A stretch of DNA of 64,000 nt from Gammaproteobacteria bacterium (GCA_016718385.1 JADKDK010000006.1:515109-579108), one strand, 5' to 3'. Shown: positions 45,094-57,187, counted from the first letter of the stretch. Notes: generated by a model from the sequence alone, not told the origin. Program-made: numbers and translations.

Positions 45094-46143
45094 TCAGCCC
45101 TGCGCCAGCAGTTCGCGCAGGTCGATCACGCCGGCGTTGGCGCGCGAGATGTAGGAGGCCATCACCAGCGAATGGTTCGCGAGCGGTCCGTAGCCGGTGC
45201 CGTTCAGTATCACCGGGCTCCACATCGCCTCCTGCGTGCCCTCGAGCTCGCGGATGATCTGGCGCAGGCTGACGGCGGCGTTCTTGCGCGCGAGCACGTC
45301 GGCGAAGTCCACCTCGACCGCGCGCAGGAACTGGATCAGCGCCCAGGTCGAACCGCGCGCCTCGTAGAAGACGTCGTCGATCTCGAACCACGGCGTCTTC
45401 GACTCGAACTCGCTGCTGCCCGGCGTCGACTGGTGCGCCGCCGGGTCGCCGGCCAGGTCGACGTTGAGACGGGTCTTGCCGACGCTCGCGCTCAGGCGCT
45501 GCGACAGGCTGCCGAGCCGGCTCTGCACCGTGCCGAGCCAGTAGCGCAGGTTGTCGGCGCGGGCGTAGAACTGCGCGTCGGGGTTCGCGGTGTCGCCGAG
45601 GCGCTTGGCGTAGGCCTCGAGGTGCCGGATGCCCTCGCGGTACTCCGACTCGCTGGGCGGCAGCAGCCAGGAGCTGTTGTCGAAGTTGAACTGCGGTTCC
45701 GCCAGCGCGAGGTCCGGGTCTTCCTTCGACTGCGACTGCGAGCGGCTCAGCGTCTCGCGCATCGCCTTCGCGAGGTCGCGCACCTGCACCAGCGCGCCGA
45801 ACTCCCAGTTCGGCATGTTGTCCAGCAGCACGCCCGGCGGCAACCGGTCGTTGCTGAGGTAGCCGCCCGGCTTGTCCAGCAGCATCTCGGCCACGCCGAC
45901 CAGCGTGGCCGTGGTCGTGGTGCCGACCACGACCGGGCGCGCCTGGCGCTCCGCGAAGCGCGCGGCGTACTGGCGCACGTCGAAGGCCTCCGGCTCGTTC
46001 GACCAGTACAGGGAGAGCGCCACGTTCACGATCGCGAGCAGTCCCACCGCCGCCGCAACGCCCACCGCCGCGGCGCCGCCCGGCGCCAGCGTCTTGCCGA
46101 GGGCCCGCGTCCGTCCTTCCTCGATGTTCACGCCGGTTTCCAT
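45094..46143 (-). CDS. DUF2333 family protein
   Basis: 349 residues, a single N-terminal membrane anchor (about 19-45, GGAAAVGVAAAVGLLAIVNVALSLYW) and a large, probably periplasmic domain (GGYLSNDRLPPGVLLDNMPNWEFGALVQVRDLAKAMRE; NFDNSSWLLPPSESEYREG). This is the DUF2333 family of gammaproteobacteria; function unknown. ATG at 46143 chosen because GGGGAG lies 7-8 bases upstream; an alternative at 46197 overlaps PCuAC. It begins 4 bases after the PCuAC stop, so the two are likely co-transcribed. Confidence 0.85.
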   Translation of the reverse strand: METGVNIEEGRTRALGKTLAPGGAAAVGVAAAVGLLAIVNVALSLYWSNEPEAFDVRQYAARFAERQARPVVVGTTTTATLVGVAEMLLDKPGGYLSNDRLPPGVLLDNMPNWEFGALVQVRDLAKAMRETLSRSQSQSKEDPDLALAEPQFNFDNSSWLLPPSESEYREGIRHLEAYAKRLGDTANPDAQFYARADNLRYWLGTVQSRLGSLSQRLSASVGKTRLNVDLAGDPAAHQSTPGSSEFESKTPWFEIDDVFYEARGSTWALIQFLRAVEVDFADVLARKNAAVSLRQIIRELEGTQEAMWSPVILNGTGYGPLANHSLVMASYISRANAGVIDLRELLAQG

Positions 46144-46147
46144 GCTG

Positions 46148-46576
46148 TCACTCCCCGATTCCCCTGACGCGCGCCTCGGCGCATTGCTCGGCGCCATCCT
46201 CCAGCCGCAGGCAGAACGGCAGCACCGCGCCAGCGCGCGGCGCCGCGGCCAGCCCTCCCACCATCAGATGATACCCGCCTGGTTCAAGCCGCACGCTGGC
46301 GCCCGCCGCGATCTCCAGCCGCGGCACCGGGTACATGCGCATCATGCCGTCGGCATGGCGGTGGCCGTGCACGGCCGCGCTGGCGGCGGACTCCACGCGC
46401 GCGCCCACGACCGCGACCGGCGCGTCACCGCGGTTGTGCAGTTCCATGTAGATGGCCGCGCCGCTGCTGCCCGGCGGGGGCTCGCGCAGCCAGGCGGAGG
46501 CGATCTCGAGCGGGGCGGCGAACGCCGGTCCCGCCAGCAGGGCGAGCAGGAACGCGCCCGGAAGCGTGCGTCTCAT
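46148..46576 (-). CDS. Copper chaperone PCu(A)C
   Basis: 142-residue periplasmic Cu(I) chaperone family protein: signal peptide (MRRTLPGAFLLALLAGPAFA), then AIYMELHNRGDAPVAVVGA and the copper motif spread over HGHRHADGMMRMYPVPRLEI and LEPGGYHLMV, matching the H(M)-x10-M-x21-H-x-M pattern in outline. It delivers copper to cytochrome oxidase in characterised cases. It diverges from dsbD (about 155 bases), a plausible functional neighbour because copper stress affects disulfide chemistry. Confidence 0.87.
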   Translation of the reverse strand: MRRTLPGAFLLALLAGPAFAAPLEIASAWLREPPPGSSGAAIYMELHNRGDAPVAVVGARVESAASAAVHGHRHADGMMRMYPVPRLEIAAGASVRLEPGGYHLMVGGLAAAPRAGAVLPFCLRLEDGAEQCAEARVRGIGE

Positions 46577-46731
46577 GCGGTGAACGACCTCGGTACGACG
46601 ATCGCCGGTATTCTGCCACAGGGCGTCGCGGCGCACGGGCGGTAATTATTGACCCTCGATGCGGCGCGCCGGCACTGGCTAGAATGCGCCGCGCGGCCCG
46701 AACCGGCCGCCGCCCCGAAGGATGCCGTTCC

Positions 46732-48501
46732 ATGATGCCGAGACTGCTGCTGATCTGCGCCCTGCTGTGGGGCACGAACGTCGCCGTCGCGCAACCGGAT
46801 CCGCTGGCCGGCACCTCGCCCGGCACCGCGATGCTGGGCACCGCGCGCGAATTCCTGCGCGTGGACGAGGCCTATCCGCTCACGGTCGAGTTGCACGAAG
46901 GCCAGGCGCTGGTGCGGTGGGACATCACGCCGGGCTATTACCTCTACCGGGAACGGATCGGCTTCCGGCTGCTGACCGGGAGCGCCGCGGAGCCGATCGC
47001 GGTCGCGCTGCCCGCCGGCGAGGCGCACGAGGACCCGAACCTCGGGGCGACCGAGGTCTATCGCGGCGCGCTCGCGGTGACCGTGCCCCTGCCCCGCCCG
47101 GGTCCACTGCGACTCGAGGTGAAGTCGCAGGGCTGCGCCGACGCCGGCCTGTGCTACCCGCCGCGCACGCGCCTGTTCGCGCTCGACCCGGCCACCGGCA
47201 GCGTGACCGAGACCGCGGCGGAGCAACGGCCGGCCGGCGCCGCGACGAACCCGGCGCCGGCCGCGGTGCCCACCGCGGCGCCGGCGGACATCGCGCGCCT
47301 GGCGTGGATGGCGCTGCTGGCGGCGCTGGGCGGCATGATCCTGAACCTGATGCCGTGCGTGTTCCCGGTGCTCTCGCTGAAGGTACTGGGCATCGCGGCC
47401 AAGGGCGGTGACGGTCACGGCAAGGCGCTGCACGGCCTGGTCTACGCGGCCGGGGTGGTGCTCAGCTTCGTCGCCGTCGCCGGCCTGCTGCTCGCGCTGC
47501 GCGGCGCGGGCGCCGCGATCGGCTGGGGCTTCCACCTGCAGTCGCCCGCCTTCGTGGCGGCGCTCGCGTACCTGTTCGCGGTGATGGGGCTCGGACTCTC
47601 GGGGATGATCGACCTGGGCTCCGGCATCATGGGCAGCGGCGAGAGCCTCGCGCGCCAAGGCGGCTACCGCGGCTCGTTCTTCACCGGCGTGCTGGCCACC
47701 GTCGTCGCGAGCCCCTGCTCCGCGCCGTTCATGGGCACGGCGCTCGGCTTCGCGATGACGCAGCCGCCCGTCTACGCGCTGGCGATCTTCGCCGCGCTCG
47801 GCCTCGGCATGGCCGCGCCGTTCGTGCTGTTGACGATGAGCCCCGCGCTGCTGAACCGGCTGCCCCGCCCCGGCCCGTGGATGGACGGTTTCAAGCAGTT
47901 CCTCGCCTTCCCGCTGTACGCGGCCGCCGTCTGGCTGCTGTGGGTGGTGGGCAACCAGACCGGCGTGAACGGCATGGCGGCCGTGACCGGCGGCTGCGTG
48001 CTGATCGCCCTCGGGCTGTGGTGCTGGGAGCACGCGAAGCTGCACCGCCGCCCGCTGCCCCTGCGGCTGCTGGGCGCGGCGATCTGCGCCTCGGCGCTGC
48101 TGGTGCTGCGCTCGCCGCTGCTCGACGAGCGCCCGGCGGGGCGCGCCGAGGCGAGTCGCGCGTGGGAGGACTACAGCCCTGCCCGGCTGGAGGAGCTGCG
48201 CGCGGCCGCCACCCCGGTGTTCGTCAACGTCACGGCCGACTGGTGCATCACCTGCCTGGCGAACGAGCGGATCGCGCTGTCCTCGGCGGCGGTGCTGGCG
48301 GCGTTCCGCGACCGGGGGATCGTGTACCTGAAAGGCGACTGGACCAACAGCGACCCGGAGCTGACCGCCCTGCTGCAGGCCCACGGCCGCAGCGGCGTAC
48401 CGCTGTACCTGTACTATCCCGCCGCGGCCGGCGCCGCGGCCATCCTGCTGCCGCAGCTGCTGACGCCGTCGATCGTGCTGGAGACCATCGGCGCACGCTG
48501 A
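46732..48501 (+). CDS. dsbD: Thiol:disulfide interchange protein DsbD
   Basis: 589-residue inner-membrane reductant carrier moving electrons from cytoplasmic thioredoxin to periplasmic DsbC, CcmG and others. The N-terminal signal is followed by the alpha domain with its cysteine pair in SQGCADAGLCYPPRT; the transmembrane beta domain has cysteines in NLMPCVFPVLSLKVLG and VASPCSAPFMGTALGFA; the C-terminal thioredoxin-like gamma domain has TADWCITCLANE. Two adjacent ATGs (46732, 46735) can serve as start. The tail is complete. It leads the dsbD-aroQ-accBC block. Confidence 0.96.
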   Translation: MMPRLLLICALLWGTNVAVAQPDPLAGTSPGTAMLGTAREFLRVDEAYPLTVELHEGQALVRWDITPGYYLYRERIGFRLLTGSAAEPIAVALPAGEAHEDPNLGATEVYRGALAVTVPLPRPGPLRLEVKSQGCADAGLCYPPRTRLFALDPATGSVTETAAEQRPAGAATNPAPAAVPTAAPADIARLAWMALLAALGGMILNLMPCVFPVLSLKVLGIAAKGGDGHGKALHGLVYAAGVVLSFVAVAGLLLALRGAGAAIGWGFHLQSPAFVAALAYLFAVMGLGLSGMIDLGSGIMGSGESLARQGGYRGSFFTGVLATVVASPCSAPFMGTALGFAMTQPPVYALAIFAALGLGMAAPFVLLTMSPALLNRLPRPGPWMDGFKQFLAFPLYAAAVWLLWVVGNQTGVNGMAAVTGGCVLIALGLWCWEHAKLHRRPLPLRLLGAAICASALLVLRSPLLDERPAGRAEASRAWEDYSPARLEELRAAATPVFVNVTADWCITCLANERIALSSAAVLAAFRDRGIVYLKGDWTNSDPELTALLQAHGRSGVPLYLYYPAAAGAAAILLPQLLTPSIVLETIGAR

Positions 48502-48648
48502 TCCTGCCCCATTTTCAGCGAATTTGCGCTTATCGTGCCCGAACTGCTCCGTTCTATGGACGAATCGGGCGATTTGCGGCAGAATCGCGCCTGCTTACCG
48601 ACAATCCCCGGCAGCGGTTTGCACCGCGCTCCGCGAGCAAGAATCGAC

Positions 48649-49095
48649 ATGGCCACGATCCTGGTGCTGCACGGCCCGAACCTGAACCTGCTGGGCGCAC
48701 GGGAGCCGCAGACCTACGGCAGCGTGACCCTGGAACAGATCAACCAGCGCCTCGCCGGCATCGCCGTCGGCGCCGGGCATCACCTGCAGACCCTGCAGAG
48801 CAATGCCGAGCACGAGCTGATCGAGCGCATCCACGCGGCGCGCTCCGAGGGCATCGGGTTCATCGTGATCAACCCGGGCGGCTTCACGCACACCAGCGTC
48901 GCCCTGCGCGACGCCCTGCTCGGGGTCGCCGTCCCGTTCATCGAAGTGCACATCTCCAACGTCCATGCGCGCGAGCCGTTCCGCCGCCACTCGTATTTCT
49001 CCGACGTCGCCGTCGGGGTGATCTGCGGACTCGGTCCGCTCGGATACGAACTGGCGCTGCAGGCGGCGATCGCGCGCCTCACACCAGCAACCTGA
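48649..49095 (+). CDS. aroQ: 3-dehydroquinate dehydratase, type II
   Basis: 148-residue dodecameric dehydratase of the shikimate pathway. ATILVLHGPNLNLLGAREPQTYG (with the active-site tyrosine), QSNAEHELIERIHAA, INPGGFTHTSVALRDAL, IEVHISNVHAREPFRRHSY are diagnostic. Start ATG at 48649; the open frame begins earlier but upstream codons lack similarity. The 147-base gap after dsbD presumably holds its promoter. aroQ-accB-accC is a conserved order. Confidence 0.97.
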   Translation: MATILVLHGPNLNLLGAREPQTYGSVTLEQINQRLAGIAVGAGHHLQTLQSNAEHELIERIHAARSEGIGFIVINPGGFTHTSVALRDALLGVAVPFIEVHISNVHAREPFRRHSYFSDVAVGVICGLGPLGYELALQAAIARLTPAT

Positions 49096-49114
49096 AACCA
49101 GCGAAGGGCACGCC

Positions 49115-49585
49115 ATGGATATCCGCAAGATCAAGACCCTCATCGAGCTGCTCGAAGGCTCCGATGTCACCGAAATCGAAATCTGCGAGGGTGAGGAATC
49201 GGTGCGCATCAGCCGCGGCCACGTGCAGCCGGTCTACGCCGCGCCGCCCATGCCGATGCCGATGGCGGCCGCGCACGCTGCGCCGGCAGCACCCGCTGCG
49301 GCGCCCGCGGCAGCGGCGCCGGCCACGCCTGCCGCAGCCGCCGAGCCGGCGGGCCACCTGTTGCGCTCGCCGATGGTGGGCACCTTCTACCGCTCGCCCT
49401 CGCCGGGCGCCAAGGCCTTCGTCGAGGCCGGCCAGAGCGTGAAGCCCGGCGACGTGATCTGCATCATCGAGGCCATGAAGATGATGAACCACATCGAGGC
49501 CGACAAGGCCGGCACGATCGGCGCGATCCTGGTCGAGGACGGCCAGCCGGTCGAGTTCGACCAGCCGCTGGTCAGCATCGTCTGA
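49115..49585 (+). CDS. accB: Biotin carboxyl carrier protein of acetyl-CoA carboxylase
   Basis: 156 residues: N-terminal MDIRKIKTLIELLEGSDVTEIEI, an Ala/Pro-rich linker (about 48-82) and the biotinyl domain with HLLRSPMVGTFYRSPSPGAK and the biotinylated lysine K122 in IIEAMKMMNHIEADKAG. It carries CO2 between AccC and AccAD in the first committed step of fatty-acid synthesis. accC follows after 35 bases. Confidence 0.97.
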   Translation: MDIRKIKTLIELLEGSDVTEIEICEGEESVRISRGHVQPVYAAPPMPMPMAAAHAAPAAPAAAPAAAAPATPAAAAEPAGHLLRSPMVGTFYRSPSPGAKAFVEAGQSVKPGDVICIIEAMKMMNHIEADKAGTIGAILVEDGQPVEFDQPLVSIV

Positions 49586-49620
49586 GCACCGGCCACCGCC
49601 CCAGCACAGGATCGCCACCC

Positions 49621-50961
<1,341 letters not shown>

Positions 50962-50967
50962 GCCCCC

Positions 50968-51876
50968 ATGGGCTGGCTGCAGCTGCGCCTGGTGGCGACC
51001 GCCGACCGCGTCGAGGCGGTGGAGGACGCGCTGCTCGCACTCGGCGCGCTGTCGGTCACGCTCGCTGACCACCGCGACTTGCCGATCCTCGAGCCCGGCG
51101 TCGGCGAGACGCCGCTGTGGCCCGAGGTGGACCTGATCGCGCTGTTCGACGCCGACACCGACCGTGACGCGACCGGCGCGGCGCTGGCTGCACTGCTGGG
51201 TGAAGCGGCGCGCGAACTGCCGTGGGAATACCTCGAGGACCGCGCCTGGGAGCGCGAGTGGCTGCAGTACTTCGCGCCGCTGCGCTTCGGCGAGCGCTTC
51301 TGGGTCTGCCCGAGCGGCCACGAGGTGGCCGATCCGGACGCCATCGTGATGCACCTGGATCCGGGACTCGCCTTCGGCACCGGCACGCACCAGACCACGG
51401 CGCTCTGCCTGGAATGGCTGGCGACGCATGCGGTCGCGGGCCGCGACGTCATCGATTACGGCTGCGGCTCGGGCATCCTCGGCGTGGCTGCGCTGCTGCT
51501 CGGCGCCCGTCGCGTGCGCGCGGTCGACATCGACCCGCAGGCGCTCACCGCGACCCACGACAACGCCGCGCGCAACGGTCTCGACGAGCCGGCGCGACTG
51601 CTGGTCGGCGCGCCCGCGCTGCTCGACGACGCCGCGCCCGCGGAGCTGCTGCTGGCCAACATCCTCGCCGGCCCCCTGATCGAGCTCGCGCCGCGGCTGG
51701 CGGCGCTGGTCGCTCCCGGCGGGCACGCGGTGCTCTCGGGCGTGCTCGCGACGCAGGCCGACAGCGTGCTTGCCGCCTGGCTGCCGTGGTTCACGCACCT
51801 CGGCACCGCGCATCGCGACGAGTGGTGCCGCATCGAGCTGCAGCGATCGGAGCGCCCTGCCCCGTGTCCGGCATGA
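50968..51876 (+). CDS. prmA: Ribosomal protein L11 methyltransferase
   Basis: 302-residue SAM-dependent enzyme trimethylating ribosomal protein L11. The N-terminal L11-recognition domain (GWLQLRLVATADRVEAVEDALLALGALSVT) is followed by VMHLDPGLAFGTGTHQTTALCLEWL and the SAM motif VIDYGCGSGILGVAALLLGA with LLLANILAGPLIELAP. Six bases after accC; its stop overlaps the DUF3426 start (ATGA). Confidence 0.95.
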   Translation: MGWLQLRLVATADRVEAVEDALLALGALSVTLADHRDLPILEPGVGETPLWPEVDLIALFDADTDRDATGAALAALLGEAARELPWEYLEDRAWEREWLQYFAPLRFGERFWVCPSGHEVADPDAIVMHLDPGLAFGTGTHQTTALCLEWLATHAVAGRDVIDYGCGSGILGVAALLLGARRVRAVDIDPQALTATHDNAARNGLDEPARLLVGAPALLDDAAPAELLLANILAGPLIELAPRLAALVAPGGHAVLSGVLATQADSVLAAWLPWFTHLGTAHRDEWCRIELQRSERPAPCPA

Positions 51877-52781
51877 TCACGCGCTGCCCGCTGTGCCAGA
51901 CCGCGTTCCGCGTCACGGCGGCGCAGCTGGGCGCGGCCGCAGGGCTGGTGCGCTGCGGCGCCTGCAACCATGTGTTCGAGGCCGGACGGCAGCAGGTATC
52001 GGCCGAACCCGGACTGATCCTGCCTCCCGGCCTCGTGACGCCGGCACCCGGCCCTGTCGGCCTGGACGAGAGCTATATCCGCGACCTGCTGCGCGAGGAG
52101 CCGGAATCCGGCGCGCCGCCCGCCGCACCGACCCACGGCGATGCGCTCGCCAGGAACCCTGGCGACGGCGGCGACGCAGCGGCGGCAACGATCGCCGCCA
52201 TCGACGCGCCAGCGATCGACGCGGCGCAGCCGCCCGGCCCACCACCGGTATTCGTCCCGCCGCCGATCGAGATCGGGGCTCCGGCCAAGGCGGCGCCGGC
52301 ACCGCGGCGCATCGGCTGGATGCTGGGCTGCATCGCCGCCGCGCTGGCGCTGCTCGTCCAGTTCGCCTGGCACGACCGCGACCGGCTCCTGCGCGATCCC
52401 GACTGGCGGCCGCGACTGGATGCTGCCTGCGCGCTGCTCGGCTGCACGCTGGCGCGCCCGCGCGACACGGCGCTGATCCGCAGCGACGGCCTCCTGATCC
52501 GGCCGGCCCCCGGACGCGAGGGCGTGCTGCTGGTCGATGCGCTGCTCAGCAACCTCGCCGCGTATCCGCAGGCCTGGCCGCATCTGGAGATCGTGTTCTC
52601 CGACATGCAGGGGCGCGCGCTTGCCGGCCGCGTGTTCACGCCGGCGGAATACCTGCCGGCGGGGCCGCGCGGCGACATGCCGGTACGCCAGGCCGTCGCG
52701 GTGCACCTGGAGATCCGCGACCCTGGCGCCAACGCCACCAACTACCGTCTGTTCGTGCGCCCCGCACCTGCCACTGGCTGA
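51873..52781 (+). CDS. Zinc-ribbon and DUF3426 domain protein
   Basis: 302 residues. An N-terminal MJ0042-type zinc ribbon has two CxxC pairs, CPLCQTAF and LVRCGACNHVFEA. A Pro/Ala-rich linker, a single membrane segment (about residues 148-168, IGWMLGCIAAALALLVQFAW) and a C-terminal DUF3426 domain (VLLVDALLSNLAAYPQAWPHLEIVFSDMQGR) follow. Function unknown; the position between prmA and dusB is conserved in gammaproteobacteria. Confidence 0.9.
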   Translation: MITRCPLCQTAFRVTAAQLGAAAGLVRCGACNHVFEAGRQQVSAEPGLILPPGLVTPAPGPVGLDESYIRDLLREEPESGAPPAAPTHGDALARNPGDGGDAAAATIAAIDAPAIDAAQPPGPPPVFVPPPIEIGAPAKAAPAPRRIGWMLGCIAAALALLVQFAWHDRDRLLRDPDWRPRLDAACALLGCTLARPRDTALIRSDGLLIRPAPGREGVLLVDALLSNLAAYPQAWPHLEIVFSDMQGRALAGRVFTPAEYLPAGPRGDMPVRQAVAVHLEIRDPGANATNYRLFVRPAPATG

Positions 52782-52860
52782 GCACGGAACGCAGCGCGCG
52801 GCGACGCCACAATGCCGGTGCAATTCCCGCTCCCTCTTTAAATCACCCGCGGCCTGCCGC

Positions 52861-52883
52861 TATCATTCGCCCCCCCTGAGGGG
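52861..52883 (+). promoter_or_regulatory. Possible -10 element and SD-hairpin ahead of dusB-fis
   Basis: TATCAT (52861-52866) resembles a -10 box and is followed by a GC-rich stretch (CGCCCCCCC), the kind of discriminator known at stringently controlled fis operon promoters; the -35 is unclear. CCCC-TGA-GGGG (52873-52883) can form a small hairpin that contains the GAGGGG Shine-Dalgarno of the upstream TTG start. Inference only. Confidence 0.3.
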
Positions 52884-52889
52884 CATCCC

Positions 52890-53894
52890 TTGTTCACGTT
52901 CCGCGAGAGGCGTTCATTGCTGCGCATCGGTTCTTCTTGCGTCGACACGCGCGTGGTGCTCGCGCCGATGGTCGGTGTGACGGACCTTCCGTTCCGCCAC
53001 CTCTGCGTGCGCCTCGGCACGCGGCTCGCGATCGCCGAGATGGTTTCCGCCGACACGCGCCTGTGGAGCGCACCGAGCGCGCGGCGACGCCTGGCGGCCG
53101 ACAGTCACGGCGGACCGCGCTGGGTGCAGATCGTGGGCAACGAACCCGCGCAGATGGCCGAGGGCGCGCGCCGGCAGGCGGCGCTCGGCGCCGGGATCAT
53201 CGACATCAACATGGGTTGCCCGGCCAGGAACGTCTGCCGCAAGGCGGCAGGTTCCGCGCTGCTGCGTGACGAACGGCTGGTGGGCGAGATCCTCGACGCC
53301 GTGGTGAACGCGGTGCCCGAGGTACCGGTCACGCTGAAGATGCGCACCGGCTGGAGCCCCTCCGATCGCAACGGCGTGCGCATCGCGCGCATTGCCGAGG
53401 ACTGCGGCATCCGCGCGCTCAGCGTGCACGGGCGCACGCGCGCCTGTCGCTTCGAGGGCAGCGCCGAGTACGACACGATCCGCGACATCGTCGCGGCGGT
53501 GCGCCTGCCGGTGATCGCCAACGGCGATATCGACAGTGCCGCGAAGGCCCGCGCGGTGCTCGTTCACACCGGCGCGGCCGCGGTGATGATCGGTCGCGCG
53601 GCGCAGGGCCGCCCATGGCTCTGCGGGCAGATCGACGCGGCGCTGGCCACCGGCGCCGAGCCGCCGCAACCTGCGCGCGAGCTCGTCGAACAGCTGATGC
53701 TCGGGCACCTGGAGACGCTGCACGGTTTCTACGGCGAAACCGTGGGGACGCGCATCGCGCGCAAGCACGTCGGCTGGTACCTAGGCGAGCGCGCCGGGGC
53801 GCGCGATTTCCTGCGCGATTTCTACCGCCTCGACACCGCGGCGACGCAGCTGGCCGCGCTGGGCGACTATTTCTCGGGGGCCAGGGCAGCATGA
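52890..53894 (+). CDS. dusB: tRNA-dihydrouridine synthase B
   Basis: 334-residue FMN-dependent reductase of tRNA uridines: VLAPMVGVTDLPFRHLC, DINMGCPARNVCRKAAGSALL (active-site cysteine region), VTLKMRTGWSP, LSVHGRTRACRF and VMIGRAAQGRPWL. Two TTG starts are possible: 52890 (GAGGGG 6 bases upstream) and 52917 (GAGAGG 6 bases upstream), the latter beginning LLRIG, closer to the E. coli MRIG start. The longer form is given. The stop overlaps the fis ATG (ATGA), matching the classic dusB-fis operon. Confidence 0.95.
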   Translation: MFTFRERRSLLRIGSSCVDTRVVLAPMVGVTDLPFRHLCVRLGTRLAIAEMVSADTRLWSAPSARRRLAADSHGGPRWVQIVGNEPAQMAEGARRQAALGAGIIDINMGCPARNVCRKAAGSALLRDERLVGEILDAVVNAVPEVPVTLKMRTGWSPSDRNGVRIARIAEDCGIRALSVHGRTRACRFEGSAEYDTIRDIVAAVRLPVIANGDIDSAAKARAVLVHTGAAAVMIGRAAQGRPWLCGQIDAALATGAEPPQPARELVEQLMLGHLETLHGFYGETVGTRIARKHVGWYLGERAGARDFLRDFYRLDTAATQLAALGDYFSGARAA

Positions 53895-54196
53895 GCCAGA
53901 TCAACCACCCGCCGGCCCGCTACCCCGAGGTCCAAACCGGCGAGGCCGGCGCGCCGGGCGAACCCGAGCCGCGCTCGATGCGCCAGAGCGTCGAGGCTGC
54001 GCTGGACAATTACTTCGAGCAGCTCGACGGCCAGATGGTCACCGATGTCTACGACATGGTGCTGGCCGAGGTCGAGCCACCGCTGCTCGAGGCGGTACTG
54101 AAGTACACGCGCAACAACCAGACCCTCGCCGCGACCGTGCTCGGCCTGAACCGCGGCACGCTGCGCAAGAAACTCAAACGCTACGGGATGCTGTGA
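53891..54196 (+). CDS. fis: DNA-binding protein Fis
   Basis: 101-residue nucleoid protein and growth-phase regulator of rRNA and other promoters. The N-terminus is variable; the C-terminal half is typical: SVEAALDNYFEQLDGQMVTDVYDMVLAEVEPPLLEAVL and the helix-turn-helix NNQTLAATVLGLNRGTLRKKLKRYGML. Translationally coupled to dusB. Confidence 0.97.
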   Translation: MSQINHPPARYPEVQTGEAGAPGEPEPRSMRQSVEAALDNYFEQLDGQMVTDVYDMVLAEVEPPLLEAVLKYTRNNQTLAATVLGLNRGTLRKKLKRYGML

Positions 54197-54198
54197 AC

Positions 54199-55776
54199 AT
54201 GAAAGATACCGGGGATGCCATTGCGGTGCGCCGCGCGCTGATCAGCGTGTCGGACAAGACCGGCGTGGTGGAGTTCGCGCGCGCGCTCGCCGGGCTCGGC
54301 GTGGAGATACTCTCGACCGGCGGCACCCACAAGCTGCTCGCGGCGAGCGGCGTGCCCGTGCGCGAGGTGTCGGACTACACCGGCTTTCCGGAGATGATGG
54401 ACGGCCGCGTGAAGACGCTGCACCCGCGCGTACACGGCGGCATCCTCGGGCGGCGCGGCGAGGACGACGCGGTGATGGCGGCGCACGGCATCGCGCCGAT
54501 CGACCTGGTGGCCGTGAACCTCTACCCGTTCGAGCAGACCGTGGCCCGCCCCGACTGCGAGCTGCCGACCGCGATCGAGAACATCGACATCGGCGGCCCG
54601 ACGATGGTGCGCTCGGCGGCGAAGAACCATCGTCATGTCGGCATCGTGGTCGACGCCGGCGACTACGGACGCGTCGTCGAGGAGCTGAAGACATGCGGCG
54701 GCACCACGGCCGCGACGCGCTTCGACCTCGCCGTGAAGGCCTTCGAGCACACCGCGCGCTACGACAGCGCGATCGCCAACTACCTCGGCGCGCTGGACGC
54801 GACCGGTGCGCGCAGCCTGTTTCCGCGCACGTTCAGCCTGCAGTTCGCGAAGGCGCAGGAGATGCGCTATGGCGAGAACCCGCACCAGGAGGCGGCCTTC
54901 TACGTCGAGCACCGGGCGGGCGAGGCGAGCATCAGCACCGCGCGCCAGCTGCAGGGCAAGGAACTCTCGTACAACAACATCGCCGATACCGACGCGGCAC
55001 TGGAGTGCGTGAAGCAGTTCCACGACGCGCCGGCGTGCGTGATCGTGAAACACGCCAACCCCTGCGGTGTCGCGCTCGGCGCCACGGTGCGCGAGGCCTA
55101 CGAACAGGCGTGGGCCACCGACACGGAATCCGCCTTCGGCGGCATCATCGCCTTCAACCGCGAGCTGGACGCAGAGACCGCCGCGCTGATCGTCGAGCGC
55201 CAGTTCGTCGAGGTGATCATCGCGCCGGCGGCGAGCGCAGGCGCGGTGAGCGCGGTGGCCGCGAAGAAGAACGTGCGCCTGCTGACCTGCGGCGCGCTGC
55301 CCGAAACGTCCGCGCCGCGCCTCGATTTCAAGCGCGTCACCGGTGGCCTGCTGGTGCAGGACGCCGACCTCGCGCTGTACGGCGAGCTGCGCGTGGTGAG
55401 CGCGCGCGCGCCGTCGGAAGAGGAAATGCGCGACCTGCTGTTCGCGTGGAAGGTGGCGAAGTTCGTGAAGTCCAACGCGATCGTCTACGCGCGCGACAAC
55501 CGCACCATCGGCGTCGGCGCCGGGCAGATGAGCCGCGTGAACTCCGCGCGCATCGCCGCGATCAAGGCCGAGCACGCAGGCCTCGCGGTCGCGGGCGCCG
55601 TGATGGCATCGGATGCCTTCTTCCCGTTCCGCGACGGTATCGACAACGCCGCGGCGTCCGGCATCCGCGCGGTGATCCAGCCCGGGGGCTCGATGCGCGA
55701 CGAGGAGGTCATCGCTGCCGCCAACGAGCACGGCATGGCGATGGTATTCACCGGGATGCGCCACTTCCGGCACTGA
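54199..55776 (+). CDS. purH: Bifunctional AICAR transformylase/IMP cyclohydrolase
   Basis: 525 residues catalysing the last two steps of IMP synthesis. The N-terminal cyclohydrolase domain (RRALISVSDKTGVVEFARALAGLGVEILSTGGT; SDYTGFPEMMDGRVKTLHP) is followed by the transformylase domain (AKEMRYGENPHQEAAFY-like KAQEMRYGENPHQEAAF; KHANPCGVALG; SDAFFPFRDGIDNAA). ATG at 54199 preferred; a GTG two codons upstream is equally in frame. Starts 2 bases after fis. Confidence 0.97.
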   Translation: MKDTGDAIAVRRALISVSDKTGVVEFARALAGLGVEILSTGGTHKLLAASGVPVREVSDYTGFPEMMDGRVKTLHPRVHGGILGRRGEDDAVMAAHGIAPIDLVAVNLYPFEQTVARPDCELPTAIENIDIGGPTMVRSAAKNHRHVGIVVDAGDYGRVVEELKTCGGTTAATRFDLAVKAFEHTARYDSAIANYLGALDATGARSLFPRTFSLQFAKAQEMRYGENPHQEAAFYVEHRAGEASISTARQLQGKELSYNNIADTDAALECVKQFHDAPACVIVKHANPCGVALGATVREAYEQAWATDTESAFGGIIAFNRELDAETAALIVERQFVEVIIAPAASAGAVSAVAAKKNVRLLTCGALPETSAPRLDFKRVTGGLLVQDADLALYGELRVVSARAPSEEEMRDLLFAWKVAKFVKSNAIVYARDNRTIGVGAGQMSRVNSARIAAIKAEHAGLAVAGAVMASDAFFPFRDGIDNAAASGIRAVIQPGGSMRDEEVIAAANEHGMAMVFTGMRHFRH

Positions 55777-55796
55777 TCCGCGCGAGGAAGCGAACA

Positions 55797-57110
<1,314 letters not shown>

Positions 57111-57187
57111 CACCGGGCACCCGGATCCCGTGGGGCCGCATTCCTGCGGACATTGTCCGGCTGAAGCCGGACCCACGGAAGGCACCC

